Below are positions 53,331 through 62,561 of a stretch of DNA of 64,000 bases, piece after piece (the stretch's first letter is position 1; each line of letters starts with the position of its first letter). A program made the position numbers and the translations under genes. This DNA is from an uncultured Rothia sp. GTDB taxonomy: Bacteria > Actinomycetota > Actinomycetes > Actinomycetales > Micrococcaceae. The notes beneath the pieces are model-generated. The model was not told where the DNA came from, ran no database searches, and saw only the letters and a program-made list of their open reading frames with translations. Location: positions 1-64,000 of the forward strand of contig CAMIIP010000007.1 of NCBI GenBank assembly GCA_946222285.1. The letters run 5' to 3'.

Positions 53331-54421
53331 ACACGCAAGCTATGGGCGTATCACGTCCGCTTTCCGTTGCAAGAACCTTCACCTTTTCTTCCCGTGAGCA
53401 GATGGTGTCTGTACTGGGACCTTCTGATTCTAGTATTGCTCTGATTGAATCTAATTTTCCCTCGGTATCGGTACGTCCGCGGGATGTAGAAGTTATTGTG
53501 ACCGGTCCTTCTGAACCTGTTGCGATAACGGTTCGTTTGCTCAGCGAGCTATCTCGGATGGTATCTCAGGGAATGACCCTTACCTCTGACACAGTGGGGC
53601 GGGTCATCAATATGCTCAATGCTGAGGTTTCTCAACCGGCCATGGCGATGAGCCAGAATATTCTGAGTTCTCGGGGTAAAAGCATCCGACCCAAAACTAT
53701 CAATCAGAAAAACTATGTAGATAGCATCGACGAGAATACCGTGGTGTTTGGTATTGGACCAGCTGGCACAGGTAAAACTTATCTGGCTATGGCTAAAGCT
53801 GTGCAAGCTCTCCAGGCTAAAGAAGTCAACCGTATTATTCTGACTCGTCCTGCAGTTGAAGCCGGAGAGCGCCTAGGTTTTCTACCCGGCTCCCTACACG
53901 AAAAGATTGACCCTTATTTACGCCCTTTATACGATGCTCTGCACGACATGATGGATCCAGAATCCATTCCTAAACTCATGGAGGCGGGAACCATCGAAGT
54001 AGCTCCACTAGCTTATATGCGCGGTCGTACTCTTAACGATGCTTTCATTATTTTGGACGAAGCGCAGAACACCACTGTGGAGCAGATGAAGATGTTCCTC
54101 ACCCGTTTAGGTTTCGGCGCGAAGATGATAATTACCGGAGACGTAACGCAAATTGATCTTCCGAACGGTCAAGCCTCTGGTCTCAAACAGGTTCGCAGTA
54201 TTCTCGAGGGTGTAGAGGATATCTCTTTCTCGATTCTTGAAGCTGAAGACGTCGTTCGCCACTCGTTGGTTTCTGAGATTGTGACTGCTTATGACCGCTG
54301 GGATGAAGATAAGACTGCGATGGAGCGCAAACGCAATCGAAAGGTCAAACGCCAAACCATTGAAGCGGCGGCGGAGAAACTCTTGGAAAAATCTGGGATT
54401 GATGTAGGGGAGCAACAGTGA
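53327..54421 (+). CDS. phoH: PhoH-like ATPase
   Basis: 364 residues. The N-terminal KH-like portion (about 20-110, FTFSSREQMVSVLGPSD) precedes the PhoH ATPase domain: Walker A GPAGTGKT at 144-151, LTRPAVEAGERLGFLPG, Walker B IILDEAQNTT, and ITGDVTQIDLP. PhoH is always near ybeY and era here, suggesting a role in rRNA maturation or RNA metabolism rather than only in phosphate starvation. ATG 53327 has no close Shine-Dalgarno site. Confidence 0.94.
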   Translation: MNTQAMGVSRPLSVARTFTFSSREQMVSVLGPSDSSIALIESNFPSVSVRPRDVEVIVTGPSEPVAITVRLLSELSRMVSQGMTLTSDTVGRVINMLNAEVSQPAMAMSQNILSSRGKSIRPKTINQKNYVDSIDENTVVFGIGPAGTGKTYLAMAKAVQALQAKEVNRIILTRPAVEAGERLGFLPGSLHEKIDPYLRPLYDALHDMMDPESIPKLMEAGTIEVAPLAYMRGRTLNDAFIILDEAQNTTVEQMKMFLTRLGFGAKMIITGDVTQIDLPNGQASGLKQVRSILEGVEDISFSILEAEDVVRHSLVSEIVTAYDRWDEDKTAMERKRNRKVKRQTIEAAAEKLLEKSGIDVGEQQ

Positions 54422-54927
54422 TGGCAGTGGATTTTGAGATTGAAGAGGTTGAGGACGACGCCGATTCGCGTATCGTCGAGTCTTTTGCTGCTTTCGATGA
54501 GAAAACTATTGAACGTCTTGTAAAATTTTCTTTCTCTGAACTGCAGGTTAGCCAAGAGACTGAGCTTTCTATTGCGGTAGTCGGCGAAGAAGAGATGGAG
54601 CGTATTCATCTAGAATGGATGGATCTTGCCGGTCCCACCGATGTGATGTCCTTCCCCATGGATGAGATGAAGCCCGGATCTGCAGAGAATCTCGCTAGTG
54701 GTGTACTCGGAGATATCATTCTCTGCCCCACCGTTGCCGCAGAACAGGCTCAACGAGCCGGTCACAGTACTCTCGATGAGTTTTGTCTTCTCACTGTCCA
54801 CGGTATTTTGCACTGCCTAGGTTATGACCACGCTACTGCTGAAGAAGAAGCTGAGATGTTCAGCATTCAGCGCGATATTTTAGAGCGTTTCCTTGGTCGT
54901 TCAGCTCCCGTGGAAACTAGGTTCTAA
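54421..54927 (+). CDS. ybeY: Endoribonuclease YbeY
   Basis: Metal-dependent RNase acting in 16S rRNA 3'-end maturation and ribosome quality control. It has 168 residues. The metal site H-x3-H-x5-H is H127, H131, H137 in TVHGILHCLGYDH. Other family segments are LEWMDLAGPTDVMSFPMDE and GVLGDIILCP. ATG 54421 overlaps the phoH stop by one base; GTG 54418 directly before it is an alternative. GGGGAG lies eight bases upstream. Confidence 0.95.
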   Translation: MAVDFEIEEVEDDADSRIVESFAAFDEKTIERLVKFSFSELQVSQETELSIAVVGEEEMERIHLEWMDLAGPTDVMSFPMDEMKPGSAENLASGVLGDIILCPTVAAEQAQRAGHSTLDEFCLLTVHGILHCLGYDHATAEEEAEMFSIQRDILERFLGRSAPVETRF

Positions 54928-54933
54928 ACTTTT

Positions 54934-56214
54934 ATGATTATCACTCTTCTCGTGCTGGTCACCCTTTTATTGGTAGTGCTTGGCTATATTCTCGCCGCCA
55001 CCGAAACGGCTTTTACTTACATCCCTCGCTCCGAGTTAGATAATCTCACTGAGGGAGGCAAACGACGCCGACTTAAAGCCGTAAGCGAAGGGATAGATCA
55101 TTTTATGTTCTCGCTTCGACTCTGGAGCGCGTTCATAGATACCTTGGCGATTCTTGCGTTCTACTCGCTATCGCTGGCTATTTTCTCATCTAGCGTGATG
55201 GCTATTGCCCTGACCGCCGTCGTCATGACTTTGCTAAGCTATGTGCTTTTCGCCTATTACCCCAGGCGAGCTGGGCGTGCGCGTCCGTTACATTTCGTCA
55301 AGACCTACTATTCGCTGACCTACTATCTCACTAAGGTTCTCGGTCCTCTGCCACGTGTGGCTACCGAGTCTAAGGACGAGGCAAACCAAGAAGGGAATAC
55401 TTCGGCAGGTTATTTCACCGAAGAAGAGATTCTTGAATTTGTCGATCGTGCAAGCTCTCAGGACGTCATTGAAGACGACGAAGCGCAGATGGTTCAGTCC
55501 ATTTTTGAGCTGGGTGACACGCGACTTCGCTCAGTGATGGTACCTCGTACCGATATGGTCACTATTGATATCTCTGAGACAGTTGAGAATGCAATTAATC
55601 TCTTTATGCGCTCAGGCTATTCTCGTATTCCAGTTCTAGGAGAGGATTTCGACGATGTACGCGGTGTTCTTTACTTCAAAGATCTCATGCACGCGGTAGT
55701 CTCTCCCGGAAGAATCAACTTGGATCTTTCCTTAGAATCTTTGATTCGCCCTGGTCGATTTGAACCGGAATCTAAACGTGTTCTTGATCTTTTGCGGGAG
55801 ATGCAAAGGGAGTCTACGCACGTTGCTATGGTCATCGACGAATACGGAGGCACAGCCGGCCTGGTGACTCTCGAAGATTTGATTGAGGAACTTGTGGGAG
55901 ATATCTCTGATGAATACGATAACGAAAAACCTGAGATTAAGGTTCAAGACGACGGCACGTTCAAGATTAGCTCTCGTTTGAGCGTTGAAGAGCTGGAGGA
56001 GTTCTTCGGCAAGGATTTAGAAGAAGAAGACGTTGATACCGTAGGTGGGCTCATGTCGAAGCATCTGGGACGTGTACCGATTGTCGGTAGCGAAATCTCG
56101 GTTTCTGGCTTACACATCCGTGCTATCGGCACCTCTGGCCGACGCAACCAGATCGCTACTTTGTTAGTGTGGATGGACACACCAGCAGAAACGACGAATG
56201 GTACGGCTGTCTAA
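54934..56214 (+). CDS. CNNM/CorC-type transporter (hemolysin family)
   Basis: 426 residues: a DUF21 membrane domain (about 1-120, several hydrophobic segments, with AATETAFTYIPRSEL), two CBS domains (about 190-320, MVPRTDMVTIDI, GYSRIPVLGED, VAMVIDEYGGTAGLVTLEDL) and a C-terminal CorC_HlyC domain (about 340-420). The family is linked to Mg2+/Co2+ transport and CorC-like functions; the 'hemolysin' label is historical. ATG 54934 follows ybeY by six bases. It belongs to the phoH-ybeY-CNNM-era group. Confidence 0.92.
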   Translation: MIITLLVLVTLLLVVLGYILAATETAFTYIPRSELDNLTEGGKRRRLKAVSEGIDHFMFSLRLWSAFIDTLAILAFYSLSLAIFSSSVMAIALTAVVMTLLSYVLFAYYPRRAGRARPLHFVKTYYSLTYYLTKVLGPLPRVATESKDEANQEGNTSAGYFTEEEILEFVDRASSQDVIEDDEAQMVQSIFELGDTRLRSVMVPRTDMVTIDISETVENAINLFMRSGYSRIPVLGEDFDDVRGVLYFKDLMHAVVSPGRINLDLSLESLIRPGRFEPESKRVLDLLREMQRESTHVAMVIDEYGGTAGLVTLEDLIEELVGDISDEYDNEKPEIKVQDDGTFKISSRLSVEELEEFFGKDLEEEDVDTVGGLMSKHLGRVPIVGSEISVSGLHIRAIGTSGRRNQIATLLVWMDTPAETTNGTAV

Positions 56215-56260
56215 ATTAGTTTAAAGAACTAGAGCACTTACCGTTCTTTCGTATGAACAC

Positions 56261-56295
56261 GAGCACATCAGCTACCGATGTGCTCATGCTTTTGA
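56261..56295 (+). terminator. Terminator after the CNNM gene
   Basis: A perfect nine-bp stem (GAGCACATC 56261-56269 with GATGTGCTC 56277-56285) and seven-base loop, followed by ATGCTTTT. It suggests era has its own promoter, despite the usual cotranscription. Confidence 0.75.
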
Positions 56296-56334
56296 GACTG
56301 TAGAGTTGGATAAAACAATTTCAAAGGAGTTTCT

Positions 56335-57417
56335 GTGGATTTTGCTCAATTTCCTGACGGCTACAAAGCGGGTTTCGCTGTGCTGGTAGGGCGACCGAAC
56401 GCCGGTAAATCAACTCTTACCAATGCACTGGTTGGTCAGAAAATTGCTATTACCTCTAATCGTCCCCAGACAACTCGCCATACTATTCGCGGAATTGTGC
56501 ATCAGAAAGACTATCAATTGGTTCTGATAGATACACCTGGCTTGCATCGTCCTCGAACCCTTTTGGGCGAACGACTCAACGATTTGGTCTCGGAAACTCT
56601 CTCAGAAGTAGATGTGATTGGTTTTTGTCTTCCTGCTAATGAAAAGATCGGTCCGGGCGATCGTTATATTGCTCAGCAGATTGCTGCATCCGGTAAAAAA
56701 CCTATTGTCGCAATTGTGACAAAAGCAGACACTGTCTCCCAGCAGGAACTTGCTGAACAACTCATTGCTGTTGATCAGCTGGGAGAAGAAGTTATGAGCG
56801 CAGAACGTGCAGCTCGTGTCGAGCGCAAGGCACATCAACATCAGAAAAAAATCCGAGGCAAAGCTTTCCAAAAAGACTCGGGTCCAGCTGCCCAGAAAGC
56901 CAAAAATACTGTTGCTAGCACGCCCCTTCTCAATGACGGTCTCGGAGGATGGGCAGGTGTTATTCCGGTTTCAGCGATCAAAGATTTTCAAGTTGATGAA
57001 GTAAGTAAGCTTTTGGCAAGTTTCCTCCCTGATTCACCGCCGCTCTATCCCGAGGGCGAGTTGACCGATGAACCTGAGGCAACACTCGTTGCCGAGATGG
57101 TACGGGAGGCAGCGTTGGAGGGTGTGCGCGATGAGCTTCCCCATTCTGTCGCCGTCACCGTTGAAGAAATGAATTTACGAGAGGGGCGTCCAGAAAAAAA
57201 TCCTCTCGTCGATATTCATGTGAATCTCTATGTAGAGCGCTCTTCACAGAAAGCTATCATTATTGGAAAAAACGGCTCTAGGTTGCGTGAGATTGGTAGC
57301 CAGGCTAGGCAAAATATAGAAACACTTTTGGGAACAAAAGTATATCTTGATATCCATGTCAAGGTCGCTAAAGAATGGCAACGCGATCCCCGTGCGTTAG
57401 GTCGCTTAGGCTTCTAA
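56335..57417 (+). CDS. era: GTPase Era, with an insertion
   Basis: Ribosome-assembly GTPase that binds the 16S 3' end. G1 is GRPNAGKST (19-27), followed by PQTTRHTIRG, DTPGLHRPR and VTKAD; the KH domain holds IIIGKNGSRLREIG near 305. It has 360 residues, about 60 more than typical, because a basic, Ala/Lys-rich insertion (about 160-210) sits between G4 and G5 (VIPVSAIKD). GTG 56335 has AAAGGAG upstream. Confidence 0.95.
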   Translation: MDFAQFPDGYKAGFAVLVGRPNAGKSTLTNALVGQKIAITSNRPQTTRHTIRGIVHQKDYQLVLIDTPGLHRPRTLLGERLNDLVSETLSEVDVIGFCLPANEKIGPGDRYIAQQIAASGKKPIVAIVTKADTVSQQELAEQLIAVDQLGEEVMSAERAARVERKAHQHQKKIRGKAFQKDSGPAAQKAKNTVASTPLLNDGLGGWAGVIPVSAIKDFQVDEVSKLLASFLPDSPPLYPEGELTDEPEATLVAEMVREAALEGVRDELPHSVAVTVEEMNLREGRPEKNPLVDIHVNLYVERSSQKAIIIGKNGSRLREIGSQARQNIETLLGTKVYLDIHVKVAKEWQRDPRALGRLGF

Positions 57418-57496
57418 TTTTTGGCATACAGGAAATATATTGCCTAAGCTCCAGCGCCTTTCCCCCCCGTAGAACGATAGATGAAAGAGAGTAATC

Positions 57497-58975
57497 GTGA
57501 CAGAGTCTAGAATGTCCGATTCTTCAACGCCGCCCTTGGTCAGCTCCGGGCGACATATGCGTCAGCAACAGCTACGCTCCAAAAGATACCGATGGATTGC
57601 GTTATCCTGTGTAGGTTTGCTCCTCCTTTTAACAGGGATAGCTGGTGCTTCTTTTATGCGCTTGCGTACAAACGTTCAAACGGACGCTCTCAACCTTGGG
57701 AGGTATCAGAATGAAGAATTAGCTGATGGTCCTCTTGATATTTTGGTTGTCGGCTCAGATACTCGCTCGGGAGCTAATGCCAATTACGGCGATAAAGCTG
57801 ATGCAAAATCAGGTGCTAGAGCAGACGTGATGATGCTTGTTCAAATCAGTGAAAATCGAAAGAATGTCTCTGTTCTATCGTTTCCCCGAGATCTCATCGT
57901 TGATATTCCTGCATGTAGGGCTCAAGACGGAACTGAGTACCCTGAAAAACAAGATACTCAAATTAATGAGTCGCTTTCACATGGTGGACCCGGTTGCACG
58001 GTTGCTACCGTCAGTTCTCTCACGGGCATCAATATCGATCATTTCATGTTGGTTGATTTCAACGCGGTGAAATCTCTGTCGAACGTAATTGGTGGAGTCG
58101 ATGTGTGTGTCACTGAAGAAATTGATGATTCTTATTCCGGACTCAAGCTACCTGCGGGAAAATCTTCTGTAGAGGGGGAGCAGGCTCTCGCCTTTTTACG
58201 TTCTAGGCATGGATTTGGTGATGGTAGCGACACGAGTCGTATTGCAGCTCAGCAAAGTTTCTTAGCCTCAATGTTCAGAAAGATTCAGTCCGAAGGCACC
58301 CTCACTAATCCTTCAAAAATGATGAATATTGCCGAAGCTATAACTCAGAATGTAACGGTTGACCAGGGACTGACAAATCCAGCCACTCTCGTAAATATTG
58401 GTGGAATGGTAGCGGGTATTGATCCGGGGCAAGTTGTCTTTGCAACGGTCCCTCACGAACCATATGCATATAACGACAACAAGCTACAACTGGCTGACTC
58501 CTCAGCAGAAGTGTTTGAAAAACTTCGCAATGATGAATCTTTACGAGTAGATACTTCAGCTTCAGCGAATGCTGCTGCATCTGCTTCGCCGTCATCTTCT
58601 ATATCAGCGAACTTATCCTATTTCGCTCCCGTTCTTGTGTTTAACGGTTCAGGGCAAGATAAACGGGACCAGCAAGTCGCTTCATTGATCGAAGACCAGA
58701 AATTTACAAATATAACTTCTGAAACTGATTTGACCACCTACTCTGCTTCAGCTGTAATATATCCACCCGAATATCGGAGTGAAGCAGAAGCTATTGCTCA
58801 AAAATTGGGCATTAATCAGGTGAGTGCATCCACTAGTTACACGTCAATCACCGTTTTGGTGGGCGAAGACTTTAAAGATGGAAATCAGATTCCCCAGTCT
58901 AAAACCTCTATTGCTGGGGATGCTCAAGGACAGACTGCAGATGAGGCCAAATGCCAGCAGTCTTTTGAGTATTAA
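57497..58975 (+). CDS. LytR-CpsA-Psr family protein
   Basis: 492 residues: an N-terminal cytoplasmic tail, a transmembrane helix (about 33-53), an LCP domain (about 77-255) and a LytR_C domain (about 375-480) after a Ser/Ala-rich linker. LCP hallmarks are ILVVGSDTRSG, LSFPRDLIVDIP, VIGGVDVCV and ALAFLRSRHGFGDGSDTSRIA with the catalytic arginines. LCP enzymes transfer teichoic-acid-like or polysaccharide polymers onto peptidoglycan. The start is GTG 57497 with AAAGAGAG upstream. Confidence 0.93.
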   Translation: MTESRMSDSSTPPLVSSGRHMRQQQLRSKRYRWIALSCVGLLLLLTGIAGASFMRLRTNVQTDALNLGRYQNEELADGPLDILVVGSDTRSGANANYGDKADAKSGARADVMMLVQISENRKNVSVLSFPRDLIVDIPACRAQDGTEYPEKQDTQINESLSHGGPGCTVATVSSLTGINIDHFMLVDFNAVKSLSNVIGGVDVCVTEEIDDSYSGLKLPAGKSSVEGEQALAFLRSRHGFGDGSDTSRIAAQQSFLASMFRKIQSEGTLTNPSKMMNIAEAITQNVTVDQGLTNPATLVNIGGMVAGIDPGQVVFATVPHEPYAYNDNKLQLADSSAEVFEKLRNDESLRVDTSASANAAASASPSSSISANLSYFAPVLVFNGSGQDKRDQQVASLIEDQKFTNITSETDLTTYSASAVIYPPEYRSEAEAIAQKLGINQVSASTSYTSITVLVGEDFKDGNQIPQSKTSIAGDAQGQTADEAKCQQSFEY

Positions 58976-58982
58976 AATCCAC

Positions 58983-59020
58983 AAGCGGGTATTTCATGAT
59001 GTGGAATACCCGCTTTCTTA
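58983..59020 (+). terminator. Terminator after the LCP gene
   Basis: An eleven-bp perfect stem (AAGCGGGTATT 58983-58993 with AATACCCGCTT 59005-59015), followed by TCTTATTCT. Confidence 0.85.
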
Positions 59021-59157
59021 TTCTCAAGACAGTTTCTAAGCGTGATAATTTCGCTATGTGCTTGTTAGCTGAGTATTTTCCACAGCGCGAACAAATTTTA
59101 GGCTGACGTTGTACCCAGAATTTCATCCGTAGAAATGCAACAGCAAGGGACAAAATT

Positions 59158-60897
59158 GTGAAAAATATGCAAAAACCATCATCTATGCCTGTGCATAAGT
59201 ATCGTCCTTTCTCTGATGAGATTAACGTCAATCTTGAGCAACGGTCCTGGCCCGATCAGATCATAACTCAGGCTCCTCGCTGGTGTGCAGTAGATCTACG
59301 AGACGGTAATCAAGCCCTCATTGACCCGATGGATTCTGAACGCAAACTTGCGATGTTCCAGCTTTTAGTGGAAATGGGCTATAAAGAAATTGAAGTTGGT
59401 TTTCCTTCTGCTTCTTACACAGATTTTAATTTTGTACGCACACTGATTGAAGAAAACCGTATCCCACATGACGTGACTATTCAGGTTTTAGTTCAGTGTC
59501 GAGAGCATCTGATTGAGAAAACTTTTGAATCTATTCAGGGCGCCAAAAATGTAATTGTTCATTTCTATAATTCCACTTCGATTCTGCAACGCGAAGTGGT
59601 CTTTAACAAAGATCAAGATGGGATTTTGGATATTGCTCTAACAGGTGCACGTCTCTGTAAAAAATATGAAGAGCAACTAGCCGGAAACACAGCAATTACC
59701 TACGAGTATTCTCCTGAATCCTTTACTGGAACAGAGATGGAGTTTGCAGCCCGGATATGCAACGCTGTGACAGATGAACTGGGTATTGGTCCTGAACGTG
59801 AGGTAATCATCAATCTTCCTGCCACTGTTGAGATGGCGACTCCCAATGTTTACGCTGATTCGGTGGAGTGGATGAATCGAAATCTAACTCATCGTGAACA
59901 TGTTGTGCTTTCGCTCCACCCTCATAATGACCGCGGAACCGGCGTTGCTGCTGCAGAGTTAGGATATCTGGCTGGAGCAGATCGCATTGAGGGATGCCTT
60001 TTTGGTAATGGCGAGCGTACGGGTAATGTTGATTTGGTAACTTTGGGTCTCAATATGCTTACGCAGGGTGTTGATCCTCAAATCAATTTCTCTGATATTG
60101 ATCAAATTCGACGAACCGTTGAGTATTGCAATCAGTTACCTGTACATGAACGTTCGCCTTATGGGGGAGATTTAGTCTTTACTGCGTTTTCAGGTTCGCA
60201 CCAGGACGCTATTAAAAAGGGCTTCGAAGCGATGGATCGAAAAGCTCAGGAAACTGCACAAAGCGTAGACGAATTAATCTGGGGCGTCCCCTATCTTCCT
60301 ATTGATCCGCGAGACTTAGGTCGGACGTATGAGGCTGTAATCCGTGTCAATTCACAGTCTGGTAAAGGTGGAGTGTCCTACTTGCTGAAGAAAGATCATG
60401 GGCTTGATTTACCACGACGGGCGCAGATTGAGTTCTCCGGCGTCGTTCAGGCTCGAACAGATGCTCAAGGTGGAGAAGTAACTAGCGAAAATCTCTGGCA
60501 AGTTTTTAAAGATGAGTATCTTCCTGCCGAAACTCAAGAAAATCGGTGGGGAAAATTCCGTTTAGAATCCATTAATGTCGATTCCCAAGAGGGAGGACTT
60601 ACCAATCTGAAGGTAACGCTCAATGCTGAAGGTCGTCGTTTCGAAAAAATCGCTACCGGAAGCGGACCAATTGATGCCATGCAGGCGATTTATCATTCGG
60701 AGGGGGTAGACGTGCGTTTGCTTGATTACTCTGAGCATACTCTGTCTTCAACATCTGATGCTCAGGCAGCCAGCTATATTGAGGCAGCCGTGGGTAGCCG
60801 TGTGTTATGGGGGATTGGCATTGATGCTTCTACCACTTGGGCATCTCTGAAAGCTTTGACCTCAGCGGTGAACAGGGCTCTGCGCGATAGCGAATAA
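59158..60897 (+). CDS. leuA: 2-isopropylmalate synthase
   Basis: Condenses acetyl-CoA with 2-ketoisovalerate to start leucine synthesis. It has 579 residues, the LeuA type-2 form common in actinobacteria. CAVDLRDGNQALIDPM carries the first metal ligand, LHPHNDRGTGVAAAELG the two metal histidines, and GNGERTGNVDLV follows; the C-terminal allosteric leucine-binding domain spans about 440-579. GTG 59158 has AAGGG eight bases upstream. The genes leuB, leuC and leuD are not nearby. A short upstream ORF (59056-59106) might be a leader. Confidence 0.96.
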   Translation: MKNMQKPSSMPVHKYRPFSDEINVNLEQRSWPDQIITQAPRWCAVDLRDGNQALIDPMDSERKLAMFQLLVEMGYKEIEVGFPSASYTDFNFVRTLIEENRIPHDVTIQVLVQCREHLIEKTFESIQGAKNVIVHFYNSTSILQREVVFNKDQDGILDIALTGARLCKKYEEQLAGNTAITYEYSPESFTGTEMEFAARICNAVTDELGIGPEREVIINLPATVEMATPNVYADSVEWMNRNLTHREHVVLSLHPHNDRGTGVAAAELGYLAGADRIEGCLFGNGERTGNVDLVTLGLNMLTQGVDPQINFSDIDQIRRTVEYCNQLPVHERSPYGGDLVFTAFSGSHQDAIKKGFEAMDRKAQETAQSVDELIWGVPYLPIDPRDLGRTYEAVIRVNSQSGKGGVSYLLKKDHGLDLPRRAQIEFSGVVQARTDAQGGEVTSENLWQVFKDEYLPAETQENRWGKFRLESINVDSQEGGLTNLKVTLNAEGRRFEKIATGSGPIDAMQAIYHSEGVDVRLLDYSEHTLSSTSDAQAASYIEAAVGSRVLWGIGIDASTTWASLKALTSAVNRALRDSE

Positions 60898-60912
60898 AAT
60901 CTGAGGTATAAG

Positions 60913-60945
60913 ATGGGTCAGGTGAGTGAGAGTTCTCTGACCCAT
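60913..60945 (+). terminator. Hairpin between leuA and recO
   Basis: A perfect nine-bp stem (ATGGGTCAG 60913-60921 with CTGACCCAT 60937-60945). No T-run follows, so termination is uncertain; it may instead be a processing or stability element. Confidence 0.5.
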
Positions 60946-60979
60946 TGTGCTCTCTAAATCTCTATATCAGGAATAACCA

Positions 60980-61750
60980 GTGAATGCGCAAACTGAAAAC
61001 CGCAGATCAATAGAAGACAATGCTATTGTGCTACGTGTTCAAAAACTGGGAGATGCCGATAAAATTATTATTTTACTCACAAAAAATCATGGTATCTTGC
61101 ATGGCGTCGCTAAAGGGGCGCGGAAGACGACATCCAAATTTGGTGGTCGGCTCGAACCCTTTATGCTACTTAATGTTTCTCTGGCACCTGGAAAAAATCT
61201 CTCAACTCTTACACAAGTCCAAACTCTACGAGCCTATACTGCTCCCATTATGGCTAGCTACCCTGCCTACATCGTGGGTTTGGCTTTAGCAGAGTTAACA
61301 GAGTACATAGGAAATTTCAATACCGTCGAGGAATCTACGAAACTCTTTAATCTACTAGCGGGAGCTCTCTCGGCCTTATCAAGGCAAGTACAACGTCCTT
61401 TCGATATTCTCAACGCTTATTTTCTGAGAGCTTTAGCTCTTGCTGGATGGACCTTGTTACTAGATACGTGCGTTTCTTGCGGGACGAACGATTATTTATT
61501 CTGGTTTTCTGCAGAGGATGGTTTGCTATGCGAAAATTGTGGAAGAAACGAAAGCCACGGAATAAATAGGCCGGTGAGTCGCAGAACTATAGAGTATATG
61601 AAGATAGTTTTTACCGGACAGTGGAGCGCCCTAGACAAATTTATCGATAGTGTACCCGCTCAGCAGGCACTGACTATTATTTCTTCTTTTGCCACCTGGC
61701 AATTAGAAAAACCACTGAAATCACTCTCGCTTTTAGAAAGAGAATATTAA
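60980..61750 (+). CDS. recO: DNA repair protein RecO
   Basis: Recombination mediator loading RecA with RecF and RecR. It has 256 residues: an N-terminal OB-fold (about 10-85, IVLRVQKLGDADKIIILLT and GAR-K-TSKFGGRLEPF), a helical C-terminal domain, and a zinc finger with C164, C167, C184 and C187. The start is GTG 60980 with AGGAAT upstream. uppS begins on the last base of its stop (TAATG), the usual recO-uppS pairing. Confidence 0.94.
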   Translation: MNAQTENRRSIEDNAIVLRVQKLGDADKIIILLTKNHGILHGVAKGARKTTSKFGGRLEPFMLLNVSLAPGKNLSTLTQVQTLRAYTAPIMASYPAYIVGLALAELTEYIGNFNTVEESTKLFNLLAGALSALSRQVQRPFDILNAYFLRALALAGWTLLLDTCVSCGTNDYLFWFSAEDGLLCENCGRNESHGINRPVSRRTIEYMKIVFTGQWSALDKFIDSVPAQQALTIISSFATWQLEKPLKSLSLLEREY

Positions 61751-62523
61751 TGGTTGTACCCCCTGATCCTCATCACAGCGGAGCTCGTCCACCTAAGATT
61801 CCTGCGCGGTTTGTACCGAAGCATGTGGCTGTAGTTATGGATGGCAACGGTCGCTGGGCCAACGAGCGAGGTTTACCTCGCAATGAGGGACATAAGGCCG
61901 GTGAAAAGTCTCTGGTAGATGTTGTGGCCGGTGCAATTGAAATGGGTATTCCCTATGTGTCGGCCTATGCCTTTTCTACAGAGAATTGGAAGCGCAGTCT
62001 CGATGAAATCAGTTTTATCATGCGTTTTACTACAGAAGTTCTCACTCGACAGTTAGAGACACTTCAGGCTTGGGGCGTTCGAGTTCTTTGGGCAGGAAGA
62101 AAACCTAAACTTTGGAATTCTGTTATCAAACAATTACAGTATTGCGAAGAACAAACAAAAAATAACACGGTGTGCACATTGGTAATGTGCGTCAATTACG
62201 GCGGACGTGCAGAGATTGCAGATGCTACAGCAAAAATTGCTCAAGATGTTGCAGCCGGAAAGCTTAAAGCTAGTGCTGTTTCTGAGAAAACTATTGGTAA
62301 ATATCTCTATAATCCTGATGTACCTGATGTAGATTTATTCCTTCGATCATCGGGAGAGCTAAGAACTTCAAATTTCCTGCTGTGGGAAAGCGCATATGCT
62401 GAACTTATATTTTTAGATGTACTGTGGCCTGACGTCGACCGAATAACGTTGTGGAAAGCCGTTGAAATATATGCCCAACGCGATCGTCGCTATGGGGCGG
62501 CAATCGATAAAATTTCTTCGTAG
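61750..62523 (+). CDS. uppS: Isoprenyl (undecaprenyl) diphosphate synthase
   Basis: cis-Prenyltransferase making the lipid carrier for cell-wall synthesis. It has 257 residues. The catalytic D31 is in VAVVMDGNGRWA; GHKAGEKSL, YAFSTENWKR, and a C-terminal LFLRSSGELRTSNFLLW with AYAELIFLD are conserved (the usual RTGGE segment reads RSSGE). ATG 61750 overlaps recO by one base. Chain length of the product cannot be told here. pyrD follows after 38 bases. Confidence 0.95.
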   Translation: MVVPPDPHHSGARPPKIPARFVPKHVAVVMDGNGRWANERGLPRNEGHKAGEKSLVDVVAGAIEMGIPYVSAYAFSTENWKRSLDEISFIMRFTTEVLTRQLETLQAWGVRVLWAGRKPKLWNSVIKQLQYCEEQTKNNTVCTLVMCVNYGGRAEIADATAKIAQDVAAGKLKASAVSEKTIGKYLYNPDVPDVDLFLRSSGELRTSNFLLWESAYAELIFLDVLWPDVDRITLWKAVEIYAQRDRRYGAAIDKISS

Positions 62524-62561
62524 GACAAGTCTTATAGCGTAACCCAGAGAAAAGAGCAAAA

